Translations under genes and position numbers: made by a program
Notes under the pieces: model-generated
Database searches by the model: none
What the model was told of the DNA's origin: nothing
What the model saw: the letters and a program-made list of their open reading frames with translations, nothing else
Assembly: GCF_047511655.1 (NCBI RefSeq)
Contig: NC_133401.1
Span: 16,614,501-16,678,500 of the forward strand
Direction of reading: 5' to 3'
Origin: Castor canadensis
Lineage: Eukaryota; Chordata; Mammalia; Rodentia; Castoridae
DNA: 64,000 nt
Shown: positions 26,490-37,609 of the stretch, piece after piece
Layout: each line of letters starts with the position of its first letter
Position numbering within the stretch: the stretch's first letter is position 1

Positions 26490-28301
26490 TCACCTCCCCT
26501 CCTCGCGACCAGTGCGGCCCCCACCCACCCCATTGCAGGGCAGCACCCAATTGTTGTCATGCAGGCCCAGGCGACAGCCAGGCGTTTCGCGATCAGCTCG
26601 GCGGCAGCACATCCAGTAGGAGCGTCCGTAAGGCAGGTCATGGTGGTAGGGCTTGGGGTGCCAGCGGCAGAGTGACACATCGCCCTTCTCATATCTCTTG
26701 CGGCACTGCTTGCAAGGGTCGTCACGGTACAGCGGATCCCGGCTCCAGCGAGAGTCTGTGGCGCGCACACCAAACGCCTCAATGATGCCCTTGAAGTGGT
26801 GGCAGGTGCACTTCAGGGCTGCCAGGGCCCTGGTGGGCAGGAAGCTGAAGATCTTCACCAGCACGTGCTCCGGCAGCAACAGCATGTACTGTCGCGGCTC
26901 CAGCAACCGCTGGATCTTGAAGCGGATCTCTAGGAAGTCGTGGGACACATGCCGGTAAAGGCGGCACAGGGAGGTGTCCGAGGTCCCCTCAGCATCGTCC
27001 GTGCCTGGCACCGTGGTTGGTGTGTCGGCTGGGGGTGGCTCGGGGGGCCCATCTGGCCCCCGGGACTGGAGGAAAAAGAGCTGGCCAGGTGGGGGTGGCT
27101 CCTCAGGGCTGACCGTGAGGCACACGGTCTCTTCCTTCACATTCTTGGTGCCATCCTTGCCAAAAAAGATGCACTCGTCCACCACGCCAGTCACCACCAC
27201 ATCCACATGGAAGCCCGATGCACCGCAGTCCCGAGCTGGGGGTGGAGGGGGGGCTGGGGGAGTGTCCTCCAGCCTGGCAGGAGCTGGGGTCTCCCCCTCA
27301 CTGGCTTCGTCGGCCCTAGCCAGCAGGAACTCCACATTGCTGGGGAGGGCATCCCTGGAGGGGCTGATGAGCTGGTATAAGTCACATGTGATCTTGTCCT
27401 TGGCTCGAGCTCCAGGACCTGGGCTACCAGGGTAGGCACAACTGGGCCGACCCCCTGCCCCACTGGGCAGGCTGCTGTCCGAAGTGCGAGGTTCCCGGCC
27501 ATTGGAGATGCGGAAGGCAATGCGTACCTCCCCAGGGCCTGGACCTGGCCGTTCCTCCTTGCGGAGGCCTTTGGTCGGGGTGTTGTCTCGCTGAGCCTCA
27601 AAGTGGGCCACTGCCTCAGCCACACGGCTGCAGTCACCACCACCGGAGCGCCTCTCAGACCCCAGCCCCTTGGCCGGTCCACCCTGCTCAGCTGACACAA
27701 AGACCACAGGCGCTGGGGTGGTGGGGCGTGGGTAACTCTGCAGAGCCAGGGCAGCCCTCTGCTCTACCAGGGCCACCATCTCAGCCACAGAGAGCAGGTC
27801 CACGTCCTCCCCGGCTGAGCTGGGGCCCCCCTCAGCAGCCGGTAGTCCATCTTGGCCCCCTGGGTCTGGAGGAGCCTTGGTGGGCTCAAGACAGCGCCTC
27901 CTCCGCTTAGCCTTGGAGCTGTCACTGCCCCAGTGCCCCTTGACCTTCATGGAACTGGCCCGGCTGCCTCCACCACATTGGTGGGCCACAAAGAAGGCCA
28001 CCTTCTCCTTCGTATTCCCAGGCTTGATAACATACCACGTGTCCAGCAGGACTCGACCCTCGTCGCCAGCAGCTGCTGCCGAGAGGAGCGGGCCATGCTG
28101 GGAGGCAGGGGCCTCTGAGCCCAAGGTGGGTGGTGTGTTCTCTGAGTGAGCAGGACCGTGATCGGGCTCAGTCCCGCTGCTGGGCTCAGGGCAGGCTGAT
28201 GACTTGAGGCCTGCAGAAGGTGGGCGTGGCTGGTTCTGGGAGTAAGTGCCAAAGGGCCTGGGGCACCAGAGCTGGAAGGGCAGGAGGCCACTCCGGTCCA
28301 T
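26490..28301 (-). CDS. FBXO46: FBXO46, F-box only protein 46
   Basis: Substrate-recognition subunit of an SCF (SKP1-CUL1-F-box) ubiquitin ligase. The whole 603-codon frame lies in one exon, as in human, with the same length by my recollection. I chose the ATG at 28301 (MDRSGLLPFQLWCPRP, the conserved N-terminus) although the frame stays open upstream into the 5' UTR. Features in order: LLDTWYVIKPGNTKEKVAFF near residue 85-105; a KAKRRRR nuclear-localisation-like cluster; several Pro-rich low-complexity stretches; the F-box (LLPEHVLVKIFSFLPTRALA, about 474-515); and a Cys/His-rich C-terminus with CKQC (530-533) and WMCC (563-566), probably metal-binding (inference). No substrate is suggested by the sequence. 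CpG-rich and intact. Confidence 0.97.
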   Translation of the reverse strand: MDRSGLLPFQLWCPRPFGTYSQNQPRPPSAGLKSSACPEPSSGTEPDHGPAHSENTPPTLGSEAPASQHGPLLSAAAAGDEGRVLLDTWYVIKPGNTKEKVAFFVAHQCGGGSRASSMKVKGHWGSDSSKAKRRRRCLEPTKAPPDPGGQDGLPAAEGGPSSAGEDVDLLSVAEMVALVEQRAALALQSYPRPTTPAPVVFVSAEQGGPAKGLGSERRSGGGDCSRVAEAVAHFEAQRDNTPTKGLRKEERPGPGPGEVRIAFRISNGREPRTSDSSLPSGAGGRPSCAYPGSPGPGARAKDKITCDLYQLISPSRDALPSNVEFLLARADEASEGETPAPARLEDTPPAPPPPPARDCGASGFHVDVVVTGVVDECIFFGKDGTKNVKEETVCLTVSPEEPPPPGQLFFLQSRGPDGPPEPPPADTPTTVPGTDDAEGTSDTSLCRLYRHVSHDFLEIRFKIQRLLEPRQYMLLLPEHVLVKIFSFLPTRALAALKCTCHHFKGIIEAFGVRATDSRWSRDPLYRDDPCKQCRKRYEKGDVSLCRWHPKPYHHDLPYGRSYWMCCRRADRETPGCRLGLHDNNWVLPCNGVGGGRTGREEGR

Positions 28302-28389
28302 TCTGGTGGTGGTGGGGGGGGAATGGCAAAGAAGCAGGGAGTCACCGTATCTCAGGACCAGTATGGTAGTAGGGAGCTCCACATGCCAC
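28302..28389 (-). other. FBXO46: FBXO46 5' UTR part of the coding exon
   Basis: Minus-strand acceptor 'cttccctgtctccag' with AG at 28391-28390 places the exon start at 28389. The 88 UTR bases end in a run of C and CCA repeats before the ATG. Confidence 0.75.
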
Positions 28390-28499
28390 CTGGAGACAGG
28401 GAAGAGAAAGTTGAATTGCTGAGAGAATACAGAGCTTTCCCTCCCTGGACCTACCCGACCTCAACTTCAGATCTAATTACATCATCAAGAACTCTATTA

Positions 28500-29220
28500 C
28501 CAGCCAGGCGTAACAGTGTACACCCATAATCCCAGTCACTCAAGAGACAGAAGGAGGAGCATTGAGAATTTGACACCAGCCTGGGCAAAGTTAGTGAGAC
28601 CTCATCTCCAAAACAAACCAAGGAACCCTACAACCAACTAAACATACAAAAAAGGGCTGGGGGTGTGGCTCAGTGGTAGAACACTTGCCTAGCAAGCACA
28701 AGACCCTGGGTTTCCTCCCCAAAGGAAAGGCAAAAGAAATTTAAAAACCCAAAAAACTAGTCCCACACCACCACTCAGGTTAAGCAGACAGCACTGCAGA
28801 GCAGAATGCTCTTCAAACAGAGTGCAACAGAGCTGACAGCTTGCTCTGACCTCCCACTTTCTCCACCACTGCCCAACTGCCTCCTGCTGCCATGACCTTT
28901 ACACTTGAGTGAAAGTGCCAGTCCACAGACAAGCTCCTTCCTTTTCCTCTTTGCTCACCCAGTAACCAGTTCCTGAAAAGACAGGACTTCCCAGACCTGT
29001 CCATAGCTATGGATGCTTGAGCCCATAGAGGGAGGAGTGAGGTGGGCTGGGTGGGGAAGAAAATCTGAAGCCAGACCCCAGAACAGGCCCTTAAGAAACT
29101 CTTAGGCTTGGCAGTGCACACCTATAATCTCAGCACTTGGGAAGGAAAAGCAGGAGCACACAAGTTCAAGGTCAGCCTGGGCTACATGGGGAGAATGTCT
29201 CCAAAGAAAAATGAAAGAAA
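28500..29220 (+). mobile_element. SINEs in the FBXO46 5' intron
   Basis: Composite B1 half 28505-28615, ID-like 28655-28735, and B1 29105-29215 (sense). No gene evidence in 28740-29100 between them. Confidence 0.8.
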
Positions 29221-29619
29221 ACAGACTTGCTCTTTACTTTTCTCAGGTCACAGGGCTCTCTGAGCCTCTCTTAAAGCCATACAACCTTAGAAAAACGGAC
29301 ACCCATGCAAAGGCTGTGCAGGCACCTCCCTGCAGTGCAGCCACAGACCTGGGATAACTCCCTTTTCAAATTGATCATGAGTAGACTGGGGCTCAGGGGA
29401 GAGGAGGGTTTCAGAATTAAGGGCACAGAGCATCCAGAGCAAACCAGCCTCTCACACTTGGTTTCTGGACTCCAGCACAGGGCTCTCTTAAGGAGTATTT
29501 TGTTTTGCAATGACTTTATGTGCATGACCTAATCTGGAGGCAATTTTGGTAATGAGTCCAATATAGGCCTCTCTCCCTTGGTTTACCCCTTCCAGGCATT
29601 GAAAAAAGAAAATAACCCT

Positions 29620-29930
29620 CCAGCAGGGTGTGGTGGTGCACATCTGTAATCCCAGGATTTGGGAAGGCTGAGCCAGGAGGGAATGGAGGGAGGAAAGGGC
29701 AGAGGAGGAAGGGAAGGGGAGGATTGTAATCCCAGCACTTTGGGAGGCTGAAGCAGAAGGGAGGAGAGGAAGGGAGGTATTTAAGGAAGGGAAAGGGAAG
29801 GAAGAGGATGGGAAGGGAGGGAGAATGAGGGAAGGAAGGAGAGAGAAGCATGGCCCAAGTGGTGGAGCACTGTCCTAGCATGGTGAGACCCTGGGCCAGT
29901 AGAGCCCCCCAAAAGAGAGAGAGAGAAGAA
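29620..29930 (+). mobile_element. B1/ID SINEs around a GGAA-rich purine tract
   Basis: B1 fragment 29620-29690, a second B1 start at about 29725, and ID-like 29850-29925. The sequence between is almost pure purine (GGAA/GGGA, about 29672-29850). Confidence 0.8.
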
Positions 29931-29974
29931 AAGAATCCTTCAAATTTCACACTCTCCACATGCCTATAGACCAG

Positions 29975-30150
29975 CAAGGTCAGCACACTATGGACCAAGG
30001 GCCAAACCCAGCTCACAGCCTGTGTTTGTAAATAGTTTTATGGAACCGCACACTATAGCCGCTTTGATGCCACAACAGCAGCCTGCAGCAAAGACTGTAT
30101 GATACATTCATTACCTGGTCCTTATGGGAAAAGCTTGCTGACTCTTGCGG
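29975..30150. mobile_element. Non-autonomous hAT-type DNA transposon fossil
   Basis: 'ggtcagcacactatggacca', 'agggccaaacccagctcaca', 'tttgtaaatagttttatgga' and the closing 'aaaagcttgctgactct' match the widespread mammalian element with CAGGGGTCGGCAAAC-type ends. I do not name the subfamily. Confidence 0.65.
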
Positions 30151-30274
30151 TGTAGACTGTCTCCTCTAAGCCCAGGCATTTCTGGATATCCCATTCACTT
30201 CATGGTCCTGCACACCCATTCACAATTCAGACAGCCCCCAAACCCAGACACAAGACATCAGAGGCAAAAAGAGT

Positions 30275-30630
30275 CTAAATCTTTTTTGGTGATACTGGGG
30301 TTTGAACTCAGGGCATTCCCTAGCAAGTGCTCTACCACATAAGCTTTTTTGCTTTATTTTCAGATGCTTTTTTGCCTGAGCAGGACTAGACTGCTTTTTT
30401 GCTTTATTTTCAGATGCTTTTTTGCCTGAGCAGGACTAGACTGCAATTCTCTTACTTATGCCTTCCACATAACTGGGATCACAGATGCGAACTACCACTC
30501 CCAGTTTGTTCTTTGAGATAAGGTCTCCATAACATTTTTGTTTGGGCTAGCCTTGAACCATGATCCTCCTGTCTCTGCCTTCAAAATAGCTGGGATTACA
30601 GGTATGAGCCATCACACCCAGCTGGAGGGT
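30275..30630 (-). mobile_element. Antisense SINE region containing a tandem duplication
   Basis: ID half 30280-30340 and B1 half 30445-30625 of an antisense composite, with a duplicated 50-bp segment between them. Confidence 0.75.
30343..30442 (+). repeat. Perfect 50-bp tandem duplication
   Basis: Units 30343-30392 and 30393-30442 are identical, starting gcttttttgctttatttt and ending gcaggactagact-like sequence. Two copies only. Confidence 0.93.
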
Positions 30631-30649
30631 TATTTTCTTTTTACAATGT

Positions 30650-31600
30650 TTTAGGAGGAGATGGAGCAGGGAAAGATTTGAGACTAGGCATATACTACTT
30701 ACCATAAGTGGAAAGTGGTCATATTGAACTTAGTGACAATCTTAAAATCATCACCTCTCTGCACAGTCCCCTCTCCCCCTACTCTTATCTCCAGAATCTC
30801 AACACCCTTCCCTCAAGTCCTATATAAAGACCCCAAATCTAAAAGTACCCCTCTCCAGGACAGAAAGGTCCAATCTCCAAGAACCTCTCACAGATCCCAA
30901 CACACAAAGCAATAGTTTAACTTCACATTTATCTGTCTCCTAACATCTATACTCACTCCAAACACTTCCATCTCCCTTTAATTCCACAGAAGGCTCCCTA
31001 ACCACAAGAGAACTCAATAAAACACAAAGCTCCCTACCTTTTAAACCCAATTCCAAACCAAAGAAATATTTCTCAAAGCCAAAGAGCCCTCCTAAGAAAC
31101 CTCACAAATGTTCCAATCGCAGACATGGGCTTCAGAGAAGTGAGCTCCCTTGTGCGCTGTTCTAACAAATGCTCGGCTCCCAGTCCATGGGAAGCAGGTG
31201 GTCCCCGGAGCTCGTGCTGCCAGCTGAATCCCAGATAATCAATACTTAAAAGTCATTGCTGAGTTATTCCCTATTGTCGCCCTGTACTGAGTAAGAGAGG
31301 AAGCAGACAAGCCCAGACATTCCAAGCCCAGGAATGAGTACTTTTAATCCTACACCCATCAAACGCCTCAAACCACAGAGACTCCTAAAACACAGCGGAA
31401 CCTTCCACATTGCAAAAGAACCCAAACCGCAAGGCGCCCCTTAAGATCAAGGGAACCCCAAAGTGTCCCCTAAATACACCCCCGCAACTTTCCCAAGCTC
31501 CCAATATCACTCGAACGTAAAGGAAAGCCCCAGATCTTGTAACCGCCCCCTCAACGGACTCTTCCACCCCTCAGGTGACCCCTGAAGTCTAGACACGCCC
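30650..31600. other. Low-copy intronic/upstream sequence, no gene seen
   Basis: C- and A-rich sequence without recognisable repeat or exon, leading into the CpG-rich region at 31.6 kb. Confidence 0.5.
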
Positions 31601-31609
31601 CCAAAGCAC

Positions 31610-31860
31610 CTCACCCGCAGCACCTCCCCCAGGCGACCGGGAGGTGGCGGGACACGCGCGTGCGCGCATCGGACAGCGGGCCCGCCCCCTCGCGCCTCAC
31701 CTCCGGCCTAACTTCCCTCCGCCCCTTTGTTGACAGACGCGCGCGTGACGCGCTCAGCCAATGAACGGCCGCCGTTCGGAGCCGTGTCCATATAAGGAAG
31801 GCCTTGGCGAAGGGGCCCAACTTCGAAATAGGGAGGAGTAGGCGAGAGGTGAGGGGAGGG
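31610..31860 (-). promoter_or_regulatory. FBXO46: CpG-rich candidate FBXO46 first exon and promoter (proximal)
   Basis: CpG-dense (for example 'gacacgcgcgtgcgcgcatc'). On the minus strand CTGCGG|GTGAGG gives a strong splice donor with the exon ending at 31615. Upstream of it (higher coordinates) lie a CCAAT box (about 31758), a CRE-like TGACGCG and a CArG box. This fits an alternative FBXO46 first exon; transcript data are needed. Confidence 0.6.
31788..31797. promoter_or_regulatory. CArG box (SRF-type)
   Basis: CCATATAAGG is a perfect CC(A/T)6GG match, 170-180 bp upstream of the candidate donor. TATAAGG may instead serve as a TATA-like element on the plus strand. Confidence 0.55.
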
Positions 31861-32359
31861 AGTGGTGGGATAGAAACAGCCAGAAGTAAGGGAGCGTGGA
31901 CCAATTCCCAACGTCCAGCTAAAAGGAGGAGTCAGGCGCAAACAGAAGCCATGGCGCTTAAGGGGAGGGTTAATTACACGACGTTCCCTCTAAAAAGAAG
32001 TCCTGATTGACATTGGAGATTTAAAGGAAAGGCGGACACGGGAATTGAGAACTCCGGGTAAGAAGAAAGCATGCAGAGAGAGCTAAATCTGCAGCCTTGG
32101 TTGCGAGGTGTGGGAGACGAAGTTTCCCAATGGGGAAACTGGACGCCAGAATCACCTCACCTTTAAAAACAAATAGGCAGAACCCTGTGCCACAGGTGCC
32201 CGTGGCACAGTCTAAGCTTGTGGCCCTTTCAAGGCTTAGCCCCCAAACCTGACTTACACTCAGTACAGAAAAATAGGAAATAACTCAATAATGATTTTTA
32301 AGTACTAAATAAAATTGCACATATGACTTACATTATCTCTGGTCTACATCTTTTCTATG

Positions 32360-32720
32360 CCAAGTGGACTCAAGAGACCCAAACGTGACTCTAGTGCAAG
32401 TCCCTGTCCAGTGTCTCCTGTCCCCCCACCACCCTGCCCCAGCTGTGCCTGCCTTCAGCTATCCCTGCACATGACAGCCACAAGTCTTGTTGAAGCATAA
32501 ATCTGCCCAGGTCCCTATCATGCTCAGAACCTGCCACGGATCCCTAGTGCTCTCTGGAAAGAGCCCAGGTTCTCAGTAGGCGTTTTCCTCCTCTGCACTG
32601 TTATGTATGGATGAAGAAACTGAGGCAGGGCAGGGAGCTTGACCAATCCAAGGTCACAGAGAACTGTTGTGAGGAGGAATATGAAGAAACCGACTCTCAT
32701 TCCAGCGCCGCTGAGCCACT
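32360..32720 (+). repeat. L2 fragment followed by MIR
   Basis: L2-like 'gaacctgccacggatcccta' with 'gaaagagcccaggttctc', then MIR 'gatgaagaaactgaggcagg', 'ccaaggtcacagag' (32598-32715). Confidence 0.6.
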
Positions 32721-33279
32721 CTGTGTCACAGGGGTCTCTGGTCAGCATCCCTGCCTCCAGGAAGCAGGTACCCCAGGCTGGTTGGAGCTCCACCCCTGGA
32801 GCCCACACAACCCTCCTTGGTGTTTCTAGAAGTCATCAGCCCTTCCCTTACCGACCTGCACTTGCCTCTCCCTCTGTATCATCTCCCTTGACCCCCACAT
32901 GGCTCCATTTTGTGTTTCATTCAGGCTTTGTGCAAATGTACATATAGAGAGAGGCACTCCCTGGGCTTCCTTCCTAAAAACCAGGTACATGCCTAGAGGG
33001 ATGACTTCTGTGTCCTTTCCTCCCAGCTCTGCCACTCTGGAGCACTGTGTGCCACGGACCTGTCTCTCCTGCTGGATAAGGCATGGCAGGAGGTAGGGTC
33101 CGGGACAGGACTTTCTAACTCCTCACACACTAAGCCCAGTGAGGAAAACTCTAGGTCAGGTATCACAGACCCATTCATTAGAAAACATCATGAGCCAGAA
33201 AGAGGAAAATAAGATGGAAAAAGACTGACCAAACAAATAAGAACCAAGAGAGGACTGATATGACCATTAAAAAATAATA

Positions 33280-34244
33280 ATAGAGCCAGGTGTGGTGGCA
33301 CACACCTGGATTCCTAGCACTCGGGAGACTGAGGCAGGAGGATCAAGAGTTTGATTCCAGCCTGGACTACAAGGCAAGACTATCTTCAAAACAAACAAAA
33401 AAAACCATTAACAACAAAGTATGGCCAGGTGCTGGTGGCTCACACATGTAATTCTAGCCACTCAGGAGACAGAGATCAGGAGGATCGAGGTCGAAGCCAG
33501 CCTGGGCAAATAGTTCCATGAAATCCTATCTCAAAAAACCCTTCATAAAAAAAGGGCTGGTGGAGTGGCTCAAGGTGAAGGCCCTGAGTTCAACTCCCAG
33601 TATCGAAAAGACAAAACAAAACAAAATAACAACAAACCTGGACAAAGTCAAAGGTAGTATTAGGGGCAAAAACAGTGACAAAACACTTTGATCCTCTTTA
33701 CATAAAAGTTTTTAGTATACACGATCCTAATACTGTGGCCTTAAAATATACAAAGTAGAAAACACCCACAAGCCTATAAAATAACAAGAAAGGAGTTAGG
33801 CAAAGCGTGGCTCTGGTGGCTTATGTCTATAATACTAGCTACTTGGGAAGCTGAGATCAGGAGGATCGCAGCTCAAGGCTAGCATGGGCAAATAGTTCAA
33901 AAGACCCCCATCTCCAAAATAACCAGAGGAAAATGGACTGGAGGTATGGTTCAAGTGGTAGAGCACCTGTTTTATAAGGAGGAAACCCTGAGTCCAAACC
34001 ACATTCCTACCCCAGCCCAACCTCCCTAAAAAAGTTAGGCAAGCCAGGTGCCAGTGGCTCACACCTATAATTCTAGCTACTCAGAAGGCAAAGATCAGGA
34101 GCATAGTGGTTTGAAGCCAGCCTGGGCAGATAGTTCATAAGTCCCTATCTTGAAAATAACCAACACAAAAAAGGGCTGATGGAGTGGCTCAGGTGGTAGA
34201 ACACCTGCCTAGCAAGTGCAAAGCCCTAAATTCAAACCCCAGTG

Positions 34245-34245
<1 letters not shown>
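33280..34245 (+). mobile_element. Four sense SINEs (B1, three composites)
   Basis: B1 33285-33400; composites 33422-33620, 33800-34020 and 34042-34245. The last runs into a CA repeat. Confidence 0.85.
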
Positions 34246-34298
<53 letters not shown>

Positions 34299-34301
34299 AC
34301 A
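34246..34301 (+). repeat. (CA)n microsatellite
   Basis: About 28 CA units with one TA change, replacing the A tail of the preceding SINE. Confidence 0.95.
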
Positions 34302-34599
34302 AAGTTAGGCAAATGCATTGTTTTAGTGGGAAGCTTTAACAGATCTCTTACAAGAGTGTTTGAGAATAAATAGGATCTGAGCCACACAATCTGCATCCTG
34401 ATTGGATGCCCTTGACAATCAAAGAATCCACCTAGTGTACTCAGCCCATTTGCAAAAACTTCTGACATTCCCTGAGGTTCTCTTCTGTGCTGGCCCTGGC
34501 TTGGACACCGGGGACACACAGGTGACACTGAGCTCACCAGAAATAGCTCATGGGAAAAGGGAAAGACATCCAAAGAAACAATCAGAAGCAACATGAATA

Positions 34600-34700
34600 T
34601 GTAAACCACAACAGCAATTAATATCAGAGCACTTACCAAGTGCCAAGCTTTGCTCTCAGCACTTAACAAATATTAGCTAACTTAATCCTCACATCTTCTA
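34600..34700 (+). repeat. MIR, sense
   Basis: 'gagcacttaccaagtgccaa', 'cagcacttaacaaatattag', 'taacttaatcctcac'. Confidence 0.75.
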
Positions 34701-34704
34701 TTTA

Positions 34705-35375
34705 TTTTATTTTTTTGGTGGGACTAGGATTTGAAGTCAGGGTTTTACACTTACAAAGCAGGCACATCACCGCTTGAGCCATAACTCTAGTCCATTTGGC
34801 TCTGGTCATTTTGGAGATGGGAGCCTCAGGAACTATTTGCCTGGGGTGGCCTCTAACCTCGGTCCTCCTAATCCCAGTTTCCCAAGTAACTAGGATTACA
34901 GGAGTGAGCCACTGGTGCTTGGTCCTTCTATTTTTTTTTTTCTTTTTTTGTGGTACTGGGGCTTGAACTCAAGGCTTCACCTTGAGCCACTCTACCAGTC
35001 CTTTTTTGTTACGGGTTTTTCCGAGATAGGGTCTCATGAACTATTTGCCCGGGCTAGCTTCAAAATGTGATCCTGATCTCTGCCTTCTGAGTAGCTGGGT
35101 TACAGGCATGGCCTCTGGAGCCTGCTCTTCTCACTATTTTTAATGTCATATCAAAGACTAGGAAACTGAGATATAGTAGAGCTAAGGAAGCTGAGTGTGG
35201 TGGTAAACACCTGCAACCTCAGCACTCAAGAGGCTGGGCAGGGGGACCAAGAACTTGTGGCCAGCCAGGGTTACACAATGAAATGCTATCTGGGGGCAAT
35301 GGCTCAAGTAGTAGAGCTCTTGCCTAAAAAGCGAGAGGCCTTGAGTTCAAATCCCAGTTCCACAAACACCAACAA
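34705..35375. mobile_element. SINE cluster
   Basis: Antisense composites 34708-34925 and 34930-35120; sense B1 35185-35290 and ID-like 35292-35370. Confidence 0.8.
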
Positions 35376-35479
35376 AAAGAATGGCTAAGGAATAGCCCTT
35401 GTTTACAGCTTTGTGGAAAAGTTCAAATGAATCCAGAGTGTCAGGCATAAACTCCGGTACAATCACCATCCTGATAAAG

Positions 35480-35880
35480 ATAGGGCTGCCACATTCATTA
35501 AACCTTGAGCCCTGGACATGGACTCTTCCTCTGGCCTCTGCACTCACTGTCGCCTGCCTAAAACGCTCTTCCCCAGCCATCCCCTGGGCACCCCTTACCT
35601 CCTTCAGCTTTTCTCATCAATCACCTGTGAGACCAACTTTGACCTAAAACTGTAGGACCTCCACCCAACAGACCCACACCTGCTCACTTCCCTCCCCAGA
35701 CTAATTTCTCTCCATGGTACTTACTACTAGGTACGGTAGGATAAACTTTGTTTATGGAATTGACACTGTCTCCCCTCACTAAAATGAGCACTCTTCCAGC
35801 TCTGACATTTTTGTCTGTTCTTTCCCCAGCCTGGCACAGTGCCCAGTGCTTGGTTTGCCATGTGCCATCCACTGGGAATC
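35480..35880 (+). repeat. L2 LINE 3' fragment
   Basis: Near-complete L2 tail: 'acgctcttccccagccatcc', 'cctccttcagcttttctcat', 'aatgagcactcttccagctc', 'gcctggcacagtgcccagtg'. Confidence 0.8.
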
Positions 35881-35886
35881 TGTAAG

Positions 35887-36238
35887 AAATGCAGGCTCTC
35901 AGGGACAGGCACAGAGGCCGGTGCCTGTAATCCTAGCTACTTGGGAGGTGGAGACGGGGGAATCTTGGTTTGAGGTGAGTCTGGGCAAAAAAGTCAGCAA
36001 GACCCCATCTCAAATAAGAAGCCAGGTGTGGTGGCAAACATAATAATTCCAGATACAAGGGAGGTACAGGTAGGAGGAGGGTCTTGGTCCAAGGTAAAAA
36101 AAGAAACCCAATTTGAAAAACAATTAAAGCAGAAAGGACTGAGAGCATGACATGAGTGGTTGAGCGCTTGCCTAGCAGGTGCAAGGCACTCAGTTCCAGC
36201 CCCAGTACTGCAGGAAAAAAAAAAAAATGCAGGCTCTC
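35887..36238 (+). mobile_element. SINE pair inserted with a 14-bp target duplication
   Basis: AAATGCAGGCTCTC lies at 35887-35900 and 36225-36238. The insert is B1-like (35915-36110) plus an ID half (36128-36224). It splits an older MER5-like element ('gaaatgcaggctctc ... ctccagggcactc'). Confidence 0.85.
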
Positions 36239-36679
36239 GGGCACTATTACAGGGCTACTAAATCAAATATGCACTTCAACAAAGTCTCCAGGGCACTCAC
36301 GTGAAATGAGCATTCAAGAAGCAATGCACCAATACATCGTAGTTGTGCAACACCCACTTGTTTGAATGAATAAATGAACTAGCAGCTTGCTGTCCACTTT
36401 CTGCAGAAATCCTGTCCCCAGGACCGAGGCTAGATACCACTCCCCATGGGAGCTGCCATAGTACCTTTGAGGCTACATTGATCTCTTCCCCGTGAGTCTT
36501 CCTCTTGCAACACCTGTCAGCTGTCACTGCTGAATGGCCATGAGCTAGGTGGGGTGAGGGTATCTCTCCCCTCCAGCCAGTAAGTTTGGGGAGGGTTGGG
36601 ACCTCTTCAGAGGCACAGCTGTTCCAGCCTTTGAACTCTGCTTGAGGAGCTGGTTTAGCTCTGCTGCTTTGTCCTTTCC

Positions 36680-37395
36680 ATGGTAGCCAGAGGGATCTTT
36701 CCAAACACAAACCTGACCATGTTTAAAACCCTTCCATGGCAGGGAATGGTGGCTCATGCCTATAATCCCAGTTACTGGGGAGGCCAAGATCAGTAAGATA
36801 TCAATTCAAGGCCAACCCAAGCAGAAACTTAGCCAGATCCCATCTCAACAAACAAGCTGGGTGTGGTGGGGTTGTCCTGTCATCTCATTTGTGCCAGAGG
36901 CATAGGTAGGAGGATCGTGGTCTGAGGCTGGCCCCAGGCGAAACTGCAAGACTCTACTGTAAAAATAACAGAAAGCAACAAAGAGCTGGGAGTGTGTTCA
37001 AACACCATCGCCAAAAAACAAATGGACAAACAAAAGCTGAGCTCACGTCTGTAACCCTAGCTACAAACTCAGGAGGCAGAGACCAGGAGGATTGAAGTTT
37101 GAAGCCAGCCCAGGCAAATAGTTCATGAGACCCTATCTCGAAAACAACCCCATCACAAAAACGGGCTGGCTCAAGGTGTAGACCCTGAGTTCAAACTCCA
37201 GTCCTGGAAACAACAACAGCAAAAAAGAGGTGTAAGTTCTTTAAAAAAAAAAAAACAAAAACCATACACACATACATTTAGCCAGGCATGGCAGTGCAGG
37301 CCTGTAATCCCAGTAGCCTGAGGCAGAATGATCACGAGCTCCAGGGCAGCCTAGGTTATAAAACCAGACCCTGTGTCACAAACTATATATATTTA
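36680..37395 (+). mobile_element. SINE cluster inserted into an L2 fragment
   Basis: L2-like 'gccagagggatctttccaaa', 'taaaacccttccatgg' ends at 36739 where a composite SINE begins. More composites lie at 36860-37010 and 37037-37230, and a B1 at 37280-37380. Confidence 0.75.
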
Positions 37396-37609
37396 CTTTC
37401 TCAGGAAGTAGCTGGGGCCTTGCTTCACTAAACCAAGAAAAAAATAAGATAACAGGTTGAGAAAATAACATTGTTCAAAAGAGAGGCAAGGGGGAGATCG
37501 CAGCAGGCCAGAGGTGCCTCAGCTCTGGGAAGAGGGGTTTCCACACATGTACAAAGAATGGAAGAAAGCTGAAAACCACCAAGCCAAGCATCCAACCCAA
37601 GAAGTTGGG

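Noticed and set aside
26940-27435. Plus-strand frames of about 150 codons antisense to FBXO46
   Set aside because: Shadow frames of a GC-rich coding exon; no family signature, and the minus strand is clearly FBXO46.
28302-28382. N-terminal extension of FBXO46 by 27 codons
   Set aside because: The extension would begin at GTG and crosses the splice acceptor region; the conserved start is MDRSGLLPFQ at 28301.
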